Assembly (NCBI GenBank): GCA_963836265.1
Contig: CAWIIO010000002.1
Location: 186,001 to 250,000 of the forward strand
Reading direction: 5' to 3'
DNA length: 64,000 nt
Source: CAIWHR01 sp963836265
GTDB taxonomy: Bacteria > Pseudomonadota > Gammaproteobacteria > Burkholderiales > Casimicrobiaceae
The position numbers and the translations under genes were made by a program. Shown one piece after another: positions 35,775-43,782 of the stretch. Each line of letters opens with the position of its first letter. The first letter of the stretch is position 1. Under the pieces are notes generated by a model. That model was not told the DNA's origin, ran no database searches, and was given only the letters and a program-made list of their open reading frames with translations.

Positions 35775-35838
35775 GATCGGCGGAGCGCCCGCCGGCACGC
35801 AGCTCGTCCTTCGCGCCACAACGTTCGTGGGGGCAGGC

Positions 35839-38199
35839 ATGGCACGAATCCTCAAGGTTTTCGCGCCGGGACCGGAGCAGAAATTGCTCGCCGACTACGG
35901 CGCAGTCATCGCCGGCTATGATGCGTTCGCGATCGTCGAGGTCGCGCGCGGCAAGCGCGCTGCGCTGACTTCTCGATTCCCCTGCGAGGACATCACTTCC
36001 CAATACGACCTCGCGTTCGGCGGCAAGCGAGCCGCGCCGCCTCCCGGCGCAGCCGCGAAGTCCGTGATGCGGCGCTCCGGCCCGACGAAGGCGCCAAGTC
36101 CCGGCCATCACCACTACCTCGTCCAGTTCGTGGGGCCGGTGAAGAAAGGCTGGCTCGCCCGGATCACCGCGGTCGGCGGCGGCGTGCGCGAGCTGTATCG
36201 GGACTTCACCTATGTCGTGCGGGCCGATGCACGAACCGTCGCCGCGATCGAGGCACTCCCGTTCGTGCGCTGGGTCGGCCATCTTCCCTACGAAGCGCGG
36301 GTCGCGCGCGGGTTGCGCGCGAGCGCGCCTCGCGTCGCGCCCAAGCTGCCACGGACGCACTTGCGCCCGGGGGTCTATACGGTCCAGGCGTTCGACCAGA
36401 CGCTGCTGGGGACGATAGCGGCAGCCTCGAAGCGATTCGGCTTCGACGTATTGACCCGCAGCCCCGGCGCTCGCTCGCTCATCGTGCGTTCGACGGCGGA
36501 CTCGGAGGAGCGCGCGAGGATGGTCCGCGCTCTCTCCACGGTCCACGGCGTCAAGTTCATCCGGACCCGGGCGCTGAAACGCACGAGCAACGACGTCGCC
36601 CCGCTGTTCATGGGCGTGGCGCATGCGATTGCTCCGCCGGCCGGATTGAGCGGCAGGGGAGAGGTCATCGCCATCTGCGACACCGGTCTCGATACCGGTG
36701 ACCCGGCCGATCTTCATCCGGATTTCGCAGGCCGGGTGTTGGCGCTGAAAAGTTACCCCATCACACCCGATTTCGCGGACGTGGTGTTCAACGCCGGCGC
36801 CGACGACGGTCCGGCCGACGTCGATTCGGGACACGGCACGCACGTCGCCGGCTCTGCCGTCGGCAGCGGGAAGGCGAGCGTCGGCATCACCGCGCGGCCG
36901 GTGCGCGGCCTTGCCTATCGCGCAAAGCTCGTCTTCCAGGCCGTCGAGCAGGAAATGTGGTGGCATCCCTCGGTGCCGCGTTCCGAGCGGGAGCGCTACG
37001 TGCTTGCCGGCCTTCCCACGGACCTGGGACCGCTCTTCGCGTATGCGCATGGCAAGGGGGCGCGGGTCCACTCCAATTCGTGGGGCGGCGGCCAGGCGGG
37101 CGATTACGACGAGCAATGCGAAGAGCTCGACCGCTTCGTCTGGAAGCACAAGGACTTTTGCGTGCTCGTCGCCGCCGGCAACGACGGCACCGACCGTGAT
37201 GGCGACGGCAGGATCAATCCGAAGAGCGTGACTTCGCCCGGCACCGCGAAGAACTGCATCACCATCGGGGCCTGCGAGAGCCTGCGCCCCGAATTCAACG
37301 GGGAGACCTACGGGGACTGGTGGCCCGACGATTATCCCGCAGCGCCGTTTCGGAACGACCCGATGGCGAACGATCCCGACCAGGTCGTCGCCTTCAGCAG
37401 CCGGGGCCCCACCGACGACGGCCGCACCAAGCCGGACCTGATCGCCCCGGGGACGTTCATCCTGTCGACGCGCTCGTCGATGATCGCCACGAACAACAGC
37501 GGTTGGCGCGCGTTTCCGCCGAGCCGGCAATACTTCTACATGGGCGGAACCAGCATGGCCACACCGCTGGCCGCCGGCGCCGCGGCGCTGGTGCGTGAAT
37601 ACCTTCGCAAGAAGCGGAAGAAGGGGGCGCCCAGCGCGGCGCTGGTCAAGGCGACGCTGATCGCCGGTGCCCATCGCCTCCCCGCCCCCGCGCCCGCCGG
37701 CACCGTCTCCGACAACGATCAAGGTTACGGGCGCGTCGATCTCGATGCCGTCCTGACGGCGAAGACGCTGTTCATCGAAGTGGCCCCTGGCGTGACGACC
37801 GGCCAGGCGCACAGCGAAAGCCTGCGCGTGACCTCCGGCGCCGCGAAGCTGCGGGCCACGTTGTGCTACAGCGATTACCCGGGCGCCGCGCTCGTCAACA
37901 ACCTCAACCTCGTCTTGACGGCGCCCGACGGACGCAAGGTGACGGCAACCGGGGGTGCCGGCGCGACCCTCACGCTCGACAACAAGAACAACGTCGAGGT
38001 CGTGCAGATCGACGCGCCTCGCGCCGGCACGTGGCGGCTCGACGTCCTCGGCTCGAACGTGCCCCACGGCCCGCAGGACTTCGCGCTGGTGATCCTCGGC
38101 GCCGCGAGCGTTACAGCCCGAGGCCGCGTGCCGCCTGGTAGAACACGAAGCTCGATGCCCAGGCGAGCGCGAGCGGCCAGGCGATCGCCAATGCGGTGA
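35839..38199 (+). CDS. Subtilisin-like (S8) serine protease with C-terminal beta-domain
   Basis: 786-residue peptidase. The catalytic triad is D281 (AICDTGLDTGD), H332 (DSGHGTHVAGSAVG) and S572 (GGTSMATPLAAGAAAL). The 240-residue gap between H and S holds an insert near VEQEMWWHPSVPRSERE. The first 270 residues may be a pro-domain. A P-domain-like beta region (LRATLCYSDYPGAALVNNLN) closes the protein. No classical signal peptide is visible, which is unusual for the family. The last 89 bases overlap the 3' end of feoB on the other strand; the tail residues there are basic and probably not part of the fold. Confidence 0.88.
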   Translation: MARILKVFAPGPEQKLLADYGAVIAGYDAFAIVEVARGKRAALTSRFPCEDITSQYDLAFGGKRAAPPPGAAAKSVMRRSGPTKAPSPGHHHYLVQFVGPVKKGWLARITAVGGGVRELYRDFTYVVRADARTVAAIEALPFVRWVGHLPYEARVARGLRASAPRVAPKLPRTHLRPGVYTVQAFDQTLLGTIAAASKRFGFDVLTRSPGARSLIVRSTADSEERARMVRALSTVHGVKFIRTRALKRTSNDVAPLFMGVAHAIAPPAGLSGRGEVIAICDTGLDTGDPADLHPDFAGRVLALKSYPITPDFADVVFNAGADDGPADVDSGHGTHVAGSAVGSGKASVGITARPVRGLAYRAKLVFQAVEQEMWWHPSVPRSERERYVLAGLPTDLGPLFAYAHGKGARVHSNSWGGGQAGDYDEQCEELDRFVWKHKDFCVLVAAGNDGTDRDGDGRINPKSVTSPGTAKNCITIGACESLRPEFNGETYGDWWPDDYPAAPFRNDPMANDPDQVVAFSSRGPTDDGRTKPDLIAPGTFILSTRSSMIATNNSGWRAFPPSRQYFYMGGTSMATPLAAGAAALVREYLRKKRKKGAPSAALVKATLIAGAHRLPAPAPAGTVSDNDQGYGRVDLDAVLTAKTLFIEVAPGVTTGQAHSESLRVTSGAAKLRATLCYSDYPGAALVNNLNLVLTAPDGRKVTATGGAGATLTLDNKNNVEVVQIDAPRAGTWRLDVLGSNVPHGPQDFALVILGAASVTARGRVPPGRTRSSMPRRARAARRSPMR

Positions 38200-39979
38200 A
38201 GCGGGGGCTCTTGGCCTCGCTGTGCAACGTCGCCACCGCCGACAGGCACGGCGTGTAGACCAGCGTGAAGATCATGAAGCTCGTCGCGCTCACCCAGTCG
38301 AGCCGCGCCGCAACGACGCCCGCCAGCTGGTCGGTGCCTGCGCCGAGCACGACCGCCAGGCCGCCCAGCACGATTTCCTTCGCGACGAAGCCGAACAGCA
38401 GCGTGATCGACATCACCGGATCGATGCCCAGCGGAGCGAAGACGGGCGAGAGCCAGTGGGCGAGATGGCCGGCAGGCGTTTGCGGGCCCGCGGTCGCGGC
38501 GCCCGGCGGCAGGTGCGTCAGCACCCAGATCAGCAGCACCCCCGCCACGATGAAACCGCTGGCACGACGCAGGAAATGCGACGTCGCGCGCCACGCTTCG
38601 GCGGCGACCATCGACGGCGTCGGCAGGCGGTACGGGGGCAATTCCATCATCATCGGCTCGGGGCTCGTGTAGCGCCGACGCCACAGCGCCGCGGTCAGGA
38701 ATGCGGCCGCGAAGCTCGCGACGTATAGCGAGAAGAGCACGATCGGAGCGGCAACGGGGCTGAAAATCGCCGTGGTGATGAACAGGAACACCTGCAATCG
38801 CGCGGAGCACAGCGAAAACGGGATCACCAGCATCGACAACAGGCGTGCGGCGCGGTTGCGCAACACCCGGGTCGCCATCAAGGCCGGCACGTTGCAGCCG
38901 AAGCCCATGAGCTGCATCACGAACGAGCGCCCGTCGAGCCCGAGACGGCCCATCAGCGCGTCCATCAGCCACGCGGCGCGCGAGAGATAGCCGGAATCCT
39001 CGATCAGCGCCATTCCGGCGAAAAAGACTGCCATCAGCGGCACGAACGTGAGCACCGTGCCGACACCATCGATGAGGCCGTCCAGCACAAAGCTCGCGAC
39101 GAGCGGCGGCGCGTTCGCCAGGAGCGGCGCGGCGACGTTGCCCTTCAACGCGTCGAGCAGCCATTTCATCGCGTCCTGCAGCGGTACGCCGACACCGAAG
39201 ACCAGCTGGAACAGCGCGAACATCACGACGAAGAAAAGCGGCACGCCAAGCCACCGATGGAGGAGCGCCCGGTCGAGCTTTGCGGTGATGCCCGCCGGCA
39301 GCGTCGCCGGCACGTGGACGTGCGCGGCGACGAGCCGCGCGGCCTCGCGCTCGCGCGCTGTGCGCTCCGGCACGCGAGCGAGGTCGGCGATCGCCGGCGC
39401 GACCCGGGCATCGAGCAGCCGGTCGAGCGCGCGCTTCGCCTCCGCCATGCCCTGACCGTACTTGGCCGACACGGCGAGGACCGGTGCTCCGAACTCTTCG
39501 GCGAGGCCCGTCGCATCGAGTGCGATCCCGAGCTTCGTCGCTTCGTCGGTCATGTTCACGACCAGCGCAATCGAGACCCCGGTTGCCTTCACGGCGAGGA
39601 CGAGCGGAAGCTGGAGCTCGATGCGCGACGCGTTGACGATGACGACGATCGCGTCGAGCGCGACCGTCGACAGAAACGCTCGCACCAAGGCCTCGTCGTC
39701 GGAGTGACCGTCGAGTGAGTAGATGCCTGGCAGATCGGCCATGCGGACCATCGCCCCGCCGGCAAGCACGCGAGCGGTGGTGATATCGACGGTCATCCCG
39801 GGCCAATTGGCCACGCGCGCCGAGGCACCGGTCAGCCGATTGAAGAACGTGGACTTGCCGGTATTGGGCGGGCCGACGACCGCTACCGTTCGCGTGCGCG
39901 TTGCGGAACCATCGATTGGGCCGGGACGAGCCGGACGTTCTTTGGTCCTTTCGCCGACCTCGCCGCAACAGCCGCCCAT
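38111..39979 (-). CDS. feoB: Fe(II) transporter FeoB
   Basis: 622-residue ferrous-iron transporter. The N-terminal GTPase domain has G1 VGPPNTGKST, G3 ADLPGIYS and G4 NMTDEATKLG. The helical spacer and the membrane region with Gate motifs follow (GTVLTFVPLMAVFFAGMALI, MQLMGFGCNVPALMATRVLR, VAKEIVLGGLAVVLG). The start MGGCCGEVGERT adds a CC pair near the N-terminus. It follows feoA with a two-base gap. The frame is open to 40324, but that part is antisense to feoA's region and not FeoB-like. Regulation is through the Fur and FNR boxes before feoA. Confidence 0.95.
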   Translation of the reverse strand: MGGCCGEVGERTKERPARPGPIDGSATRTRTVAVVGPPNTGKSTFFNRLTGASARVANWPGMTVDITTARVLAGGAMVRMADLPGIYSLDGHSDDEALVRAFLSTVALDAIVVIVNASRIELQLPLVLAVKATGVSIALVVNMTDEATKLGIALDATGLAEEFGAPVLAVSAKYGQGMAEAKRALDRLLDARVAPAIADLARVPERTAREREAARLVAAHVHVPATLPAGITAKLDRALLHRWLGVPLFFVVMFALFQLVFGVGVPLQDAMKWLLDALKGNVAAPLLANAPPLVASFVLDGLIDGVGTVLTFVPLMAVFFAGMALIEDSGYLSRAAWLMDALMGRLGLDGRSFVMQLMGFGCNVPALMATRVLRNRAARLLSMLVIPFSLCSARLQVFLFITTAIFSPVAAPIVLFSLYVASFAAAFLTAALWRRRYTSPEPMMMELPPYRLPTPSMVAAEAWRATSHFLRRASGFIVAGVLLIWVLTHLPPGAATAGPQTPAGHLAHWLSPVFAPLGIDPVMSITLLFGFVAKEIVLGGLAVVLGAGTDQLAGVVAARLDWVSATSFMIFTLVYTPCLSAVATLHSEAKSPRFTALAIAWPLALAWASSFVFYQAARGLGL

Positions 39980-39981
39980 GG

Positions 39982-40239
39982 TCAGCGCCTGCGGCCGGTC
40001 TTCACCGCATGAACGTGATCGAGCAGGATCGCGCGCGCGTCCGCGCGGCGGATCATCAGTTCGGTCGGCCCGATCGACAGGTGCAACGGGCCCCCGAAAG
40101 GGGCGCGGCGGAGCACCGCAACGCGCTTGCCGGGAATGAGGCCGAGCGCCGCCATCCGCTCGCCGGCCATGCCGGTCGCGTTGACGGAAACGATCGCCGC
40201 GGAGTGATCGGGAAGAAGACGGTCGAGGGAGAGGTTCAT
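39982..40239 (-). CDS. feoA: FeoA-family protein
   Basis: 85-residue SH3-like cytoplasmic protein that supports FeoB. The family pattern is clear: NATGMAGERMAALGLIPGKR and VAVLRRAPFGGPLHLSIGPT, ending IRRADARAILLDHVHAV. The ATG at 40239 is chosen because the Fur box and a predicted start site lie immediately upstream; the frame itself opens at 40266. No good Shine-Dalgarno is seen. It is first of feoAB, two bases before feoB. Confidence 0.92.
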   Translation of the reverse strand: MNLSLDRLLPDHSAAIVSVNATGMAGERMAALGLIPGKRVAVLRRAPFGGPLHLSIGPTELMIRRADARAILLDHVHAVKTGRRR

Positions 40240-40251
40240 GGCGCGTCGCTT

Positions 40252-40270
40252 GATAATGGTTCTCATTATC
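40252..40270. promoter_or_regulatory. Fur box before feoAB
   Basis: GATAATGGTTCTCATTATC matches the classical 19-bp Fur consensus at 16 of 19 positions with perfect outer arms. On the minus strand it contains a GATAAT that would serve as the feoA -10, with transcription starting near 40258. Iron-loaded Fur bound here would block RNA polymerase. Confidence 0.85.
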
Positions 40271-40310
40271 CGCCGACGGCAAGCCTCGCGAGGGGCGCGT
40301 TCGATTACGC

Positions 40311-40324
40311 TTGATCCGGATCAA
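40311..40324. promoter_or_regulatory. Perfect FNR/Anr box before feoAB
   Basis: TTGATCCGGATCAA is an exact match to the FNR consensus TTGAT-N4-ATCAA. Its centre is about 60 bases upstream of the start site predicted from the GATAAT at 40265-40270, close to the class I position of FNR activators. No good -35 is present, as expected of an activator-dependent promoter. E. coli feo is likewise controlled by Fur and FNR. Confidence 0.8.
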
Positions 40325-40429
40325 GTCGCAGCGCCGCGGACGCGGCGAAATGAAACCGCGGACGGCATTCCGGACGTCGCCACGTTCGCCGATCCGGCGG
40401 CTCCCGGGAAGCGGGGGCCGGTACCGCCG

Positions 40430-41659
40430 TCAGCGAGTCGTGTACGACGACTTCTTCCTGGCGCTGCCGGCGGGCACCGACGACACGCCCGCGCTCGTGT
40501 CGCGGCAAACCCGCTCGAGCGACTTCACTTGGCGCATGAAGGCCTCCGCATCTTTCGGGCGCCCCTCCGTCTGCGCGATCGACGCCGCGCCGCACAGCGC
40601 GTCCACGTCCCCGGGGCTCACGGCGAGCGCCCGCGCGAACGTCTCCCTCGCCTGCGCGAGGTGCCCGAGCTCGGCGTTGAGCGTCCCCGCCTGGACCAGG
40701 CTGGTCACATCGCGGCCGTTCAAGTCCGCCGCCCGTTCGAAGGCGACGAGCGCCTTGGCCGGCTGTTCCAACGCGACGTTGACTTGTCCCAGCGTTTGCC
40801 ACGCCTCGAAATCTCCGGGGGCGACCTGCACGGCCCGGGTCGCCGCGTCCAAGGCGTCGTCGAACTGGCGCAGCGCGGCGTAGCCGGCGCCGAGCTCTTT
40901 CCATGCTTGCGGATTGCCCGGCTGCTTTCGGGTCCATTCGACGGCGTAGAGGACGAGCACGTTCCAATTGCCGGCTTCCCTGAGCTCGCGCACCTTGCCG
41001 GCGAATTCGTCGCCCGATATTCCACGGCGTTGCGCGCCCGCACCCTGGGCCACCGCCTTGGCGCTTCCCGCTGGCGTGCCCGGCGGCGATGCTTTCGCAA
41101 CGGTAGGAGGCTGCGCGGGGGCAGCCGACCAGCGCATGGAAACGATGGCTGCGACCACGACCAGGAATCCGATCGCGCCGGCAGCCAGGATCATTCGTTT
41201 GCGCTTGGCCGCATCGCCTTGACGAGGAGCGTCGTTTTCCGCGCGCAAGGCGTCGATATCGCGAGGCTGCCTGTCGGCAGCTTGGTCTCGCTTGGCGAGA
41301 CGAAGCGCCGTTGCGCGCGCGTGCAAATAGGCAGGCTTGGCCGATGCCTCGTCGCCGCCGGATTGGGCGATCGCGCGGACCCAGAGGGGCTGGTCGATCT
41401 GCCCGGCTTCGAGCTCCGCCGTCGCTTTCGCCAGAAACCTGTCCCCGCTCGCAGGACGAGCCGGGCGTTCGGTGTTCGCGACGGGTGGCGACGGGCCGCC
41501 GCGGGCCGGGACGGCATCGAGCAAGGCGGGTGCGGCCGGCGCGCTAGGGGCGCTCGCGCGGGGAGCCGGTGGGTCCGGGACGGGCGTTTTGGCGCCAATC
41601 GACGGCCCGTCGGTAAGGGTCAGCTCCGACAGCTTCGTGCCGGCTGCATAATTAGTCAT
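40430..41659 (-). CDS. Single-pass membrane protein with TPR domain
   Basis: 409-residue protein. The first 150 residues are cytoplasmic and rich in Pro/Ala (PVPDPPAPRASAPSAPAAPA). One membrane helix (MILAAGAIGFLVVVAAIVSM, about 157-176) follows. The C-terminal part is a set of tetratricopeptide repeats (AWKELGAGYAALRQFDDALD, AWQTLGQVNVALEQPAKALV). By topology the repeats would face the periplasm. It probably scaffolds an envelope complex; no specific partner is visible. It is divergent from the sensor-kinase operon that starts at 41874. Confidence 0.78.
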   Translation of the reverse strand: MTNYAAGTKLSELTLTDGPSIGAKTPVPDPPAPRASAPSAPAAPALLDAVPARGGPSPPVANTERPARPASGDRFLAKATAELEAGQIDQPLWVRAIAQSGGDEASAKPAYLHARATALRLAKRDQAADRQPRDIDALRAENDAPRQGDAAKRKRMILAAGAIGFLVVVAAIVSMRWSAAPAQPPTVAKASPPGTPAGSAKAVAQGAGAQRRGISGDEFAGKVRELREAGNWNVLVLYAVEWTRKQPGNPQAWKELGAGYAALRQFDDALDAATRAVQVAPGDFEAWQTLGQVNVALEQPAKALVAFERAADLNGRDVTSLVQAGTLNAELGHLAQARETFARALAVSPGDVDALCGAASIAQTEGRPKDAEAFMRQVKSLERVCRDTSAGVSSVPAGSARKKSSYTTR

Positions 41660-41873
41660 CCCTTGCGCTCAGCAAACTTCGTACCAGTGGATCGCCCCGG
41701 GCCGCTTGCTGGCAGCAGGTTCTCCCGGTCGACGACCGCGCTCGCCGACTCGCGACCGCGGGCCAAAACAGGGCTCGAGCGGCATGCCGATTCGCCAGTC
41801 GGGCAAGCCGGCGCGCGACGCGGCGGGACTGGAAACGATTGCCCGACCTAAGCGATACTGCGGTTCGTTGCAA

Positions 41874-43361
41874 ATGGACGCGACCGCGATCGACTACGAA
41901 GCGTTGTCCGCAAGCGAGTCGCCCGACGCCGTCATCGTCATGACGCGGCAGGGCGAGGTGCTGCATTGGAACGAGGGCGCCGAAGCGATCTTCGGTTACG
42001 GCGGCGCCGAGTCGCTCGGACGGCGGATCGACGACCTGATCGTTCCGCCGGATCGACGCGACGAGCACGATCGCCAGCTTGCCGAAACGCTTGCCCAGGG
42101 CTTTGCGACGTTCGAATCGCTGCGCCGGCGCAAAGACGGAATGCTCGTCTATGTCGACGTTTCGTCCAAGGTCGTCCGCGCCGTTGGCGATGACGCGGCG
42201 CTGATCCTTCTTACCCAGAAGGACGTGACCGGCCTCCGGGTCATGCGCGAAGCAAAACAGGTGGAGGCGACCTTTCGCGACCTGCTCGAATCGACGCCCG
42301 ACGGGATTGTGATGGCGAATCCGACCGGCCACATCGTGTTCGCGAACAACCATGCGGAAAGACTCTTCGGGTACGGGCGGGGAGAACTGCAGGGCAAGCC
42401 GATCGAACAGCTATTGCCGCAACGCCTTCGGAGCGCGCACCTCGCGCATCGGGCGAGGTATTTCGAGGAGCCGCGAACGCGCGCGATGGGCGTCGGGCTC
42501 GAACTGTACGGGCTGCGCAAGGATGCGGCCGAATTCCCGGTGGAAATCAGCCTGAGCCCGATGCACCTGGGGGAAACCGTTCTCGTCATCAGCGCAATCC
42601 GGGACATTACCGAGCGCAAGCGGATCGAGGAGGAGCTGCGCGAGAAGAATACCGCGCTCGCTGAGGCGAGCCGCGCGAAGGACAGGTTCCTCGCCAGCAT
42701 GAGCCATGAGCTGCGCACGCCGTTGAACGCGATCATCGGCTTCACCGGGACGCTGCTGATGAAGCTTCCGGGCCCGCTGACGCCGGATCAGGACAAGCAG
42801 CTGCGCACCGTCCAGTCGAGCGCGAAGCATTTGCTGTTGCTGATCAACGATCTGCTCGACATCGCCAAGATCCAGGCCGGGAAAGTGGAATTGGGACGCG
42901 AGCCGATCGATTGCAACCGGGTGGTCGAGGAGGTCGTTGCCACGCTTCGTCCCGAAGCGGAGAAAAAAGGCCTGGCGCTCTCGGCCTGCCTGCCCGACGA
43001 GATGGTGCGCATTGACACCGACCGGCGCGCGTTGAGCCAGATCGTCATCAATCTCGCGCAGAACGCGATCAAGTTCACCGACCGCGGCAGCGTCGAGGTC
43101 AGCGTTCGCCTGCGCGAAACGGCAACTGGAAGGGTCGTCGCCATCACCGTCGAGGACACCGGGCTCGGCATTCGGGTGGAGGACCAAGCCAGGCTGTTCG
43201 ATGCGTTTTCCCGCGTGCAGGGGCATCGACGCGATCTGGAAGGCACCGGCCTCGGCTTGCACCTGAGCCGGCAGTTGGCGGAGCTGATGGGGGCCAAGAT
43301 CACGCTGGACAGCGAATACGGAAAGGGCAGTACGTTTACCCTCGAATTGGCGGAGGCATGA
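41874..43361 (+). CDS. PAS-domain sensor histidine kinase
   Basis: 495-residue soluble histidine kinase. Two PAS domains (SPDAVIVMTRQGEVLHWNEG and TPDGIVMANPTGHIVFANN) are followed by a coiled linker, HisKA with the phospho-accepting H278 (SMSHELRTPLNAIIGF) and an HATPase domain (NLAQNAIKF, DTGLGI, GTGLGL). No membrane segment is present, so it senses a cytoplasmic signal. The start is the ATG at 41874; longer frames reach 41706. The response regulator gene begins five bases after its stop. Confidence 0.88.
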   Translation: MDATAIDYEALSASESPDAVIVMTRQGEVLHWNEGAEAIFGYGGAESLGRRIDDLIVPPDRRDEHDRQLAETLAQGFATFESLRRRKDGMLVYVDVSSKVVRAVGDDAALILLTQKDVTGLRVMREAKQVEATFRDLLESTPDGIVMANPTGHIVFANNHAERLFGYGRGELQGKPIEQLLPQRLRSAHLAHRARYFEEPRTRAMGVGLELYGLRKDAAEFPVEISLSPMHLGETVLVISAIRDITERKRIEEELREKNTALAEASRAKDRFLASMSHELRTPLNAIIGFTGTLLMKLPGPLTPDQDKQLRTVQSSAKHLLLLINDLLDIAKIQAGKVELGREPIDCNRVVEEVVATLRPEAEKKGLALSACLPDEMVRIDTDRRALSQIVINLAQNAIKFTDRGSVEVSVRLRETATGRVVAITVEDTGLGIRVEDQARLFDAFSRVQGHRRDLEGTGLGLHLSRQLAELMGAKITLDSEYGKGSTFTLELAEA

Positions 43362-43365
43362 ATCG

Positions 43366-43767
43366 GTGCCCGCGCGGATCCTGATCATCGAGGACGACCC
43401 GGCGAGCCTCGAGCTCGCGAAATATCTGCTCGAACAGGCGGGATATGCGACGCTCACCGCCGCAGATGGCGGCGAGGGTCTCGCGCTTGCGTTGAGCGAG
43501 CATCCGGATCTCGTGATCTGCGACCTGCAGATGCCGGTGATGACCGGCTACGAGGTCGTGCAGCGCCTGCACGAAGGCCCGACCTGGCGCCGGGTTCCGC
43601 TCATCGCCGTGAGCGCGTTCTCGATGCCGGGCGACCGTGAAACCGCGCTCGCGGCCGGTTTCGACGCCTACCACTCGAAGCCGATCGTCCCCGAGACGTT
43701 TGTCCGGGATATCGAGAGCCTTCTTTCGTCTGCCGCGAGAGCTGGCGGCTCATCGGCCAGCGGCTGA
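43366..43767 (+). CDS. Single-domain response regulator
   Basis: 133-residue CheY-like receiver without output domain. The acidic pocket (E9-D10-D11), phospho-acceptor D53 (ICDLQMPVM), the switch threonine/serine position (AVSAFSM) and K104-P105 (HSKPIV) are all present. It uses a GTG start. Its place between a histidine kinase and a REC-GAF-GGDEF-EAL protein suggests a phosphorelay intermediate. Confidence 0.9.
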   Translation: MPARILIIEDDPASLELAKYLLEQAGYATLTAADGGEGLALALSEHPDLVICDLQMPVMTGYEVVQRLHEGPTWRRVPLIAVSAFSMPGDRETALAAGFDAYHSKPIVPETFVRDIESLLSSAARAGGSSASG

Positions 43768-43782
43768 CCGCTCATTTGTGCC

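Noticed and set aside
35602..38067. 821-codon frame antisense to the S8 protease and aquaporin
   Set aside because: It mirrors the codon bias of the genes opposite and shows no recognisable domain.
41706..41873. N-terminal extension of the PAS kinase
   Set aside because: The 56 extra residues are basic and disordered-looking with no conserved feature; the ATG at 41874 begins just before the PAS domain.
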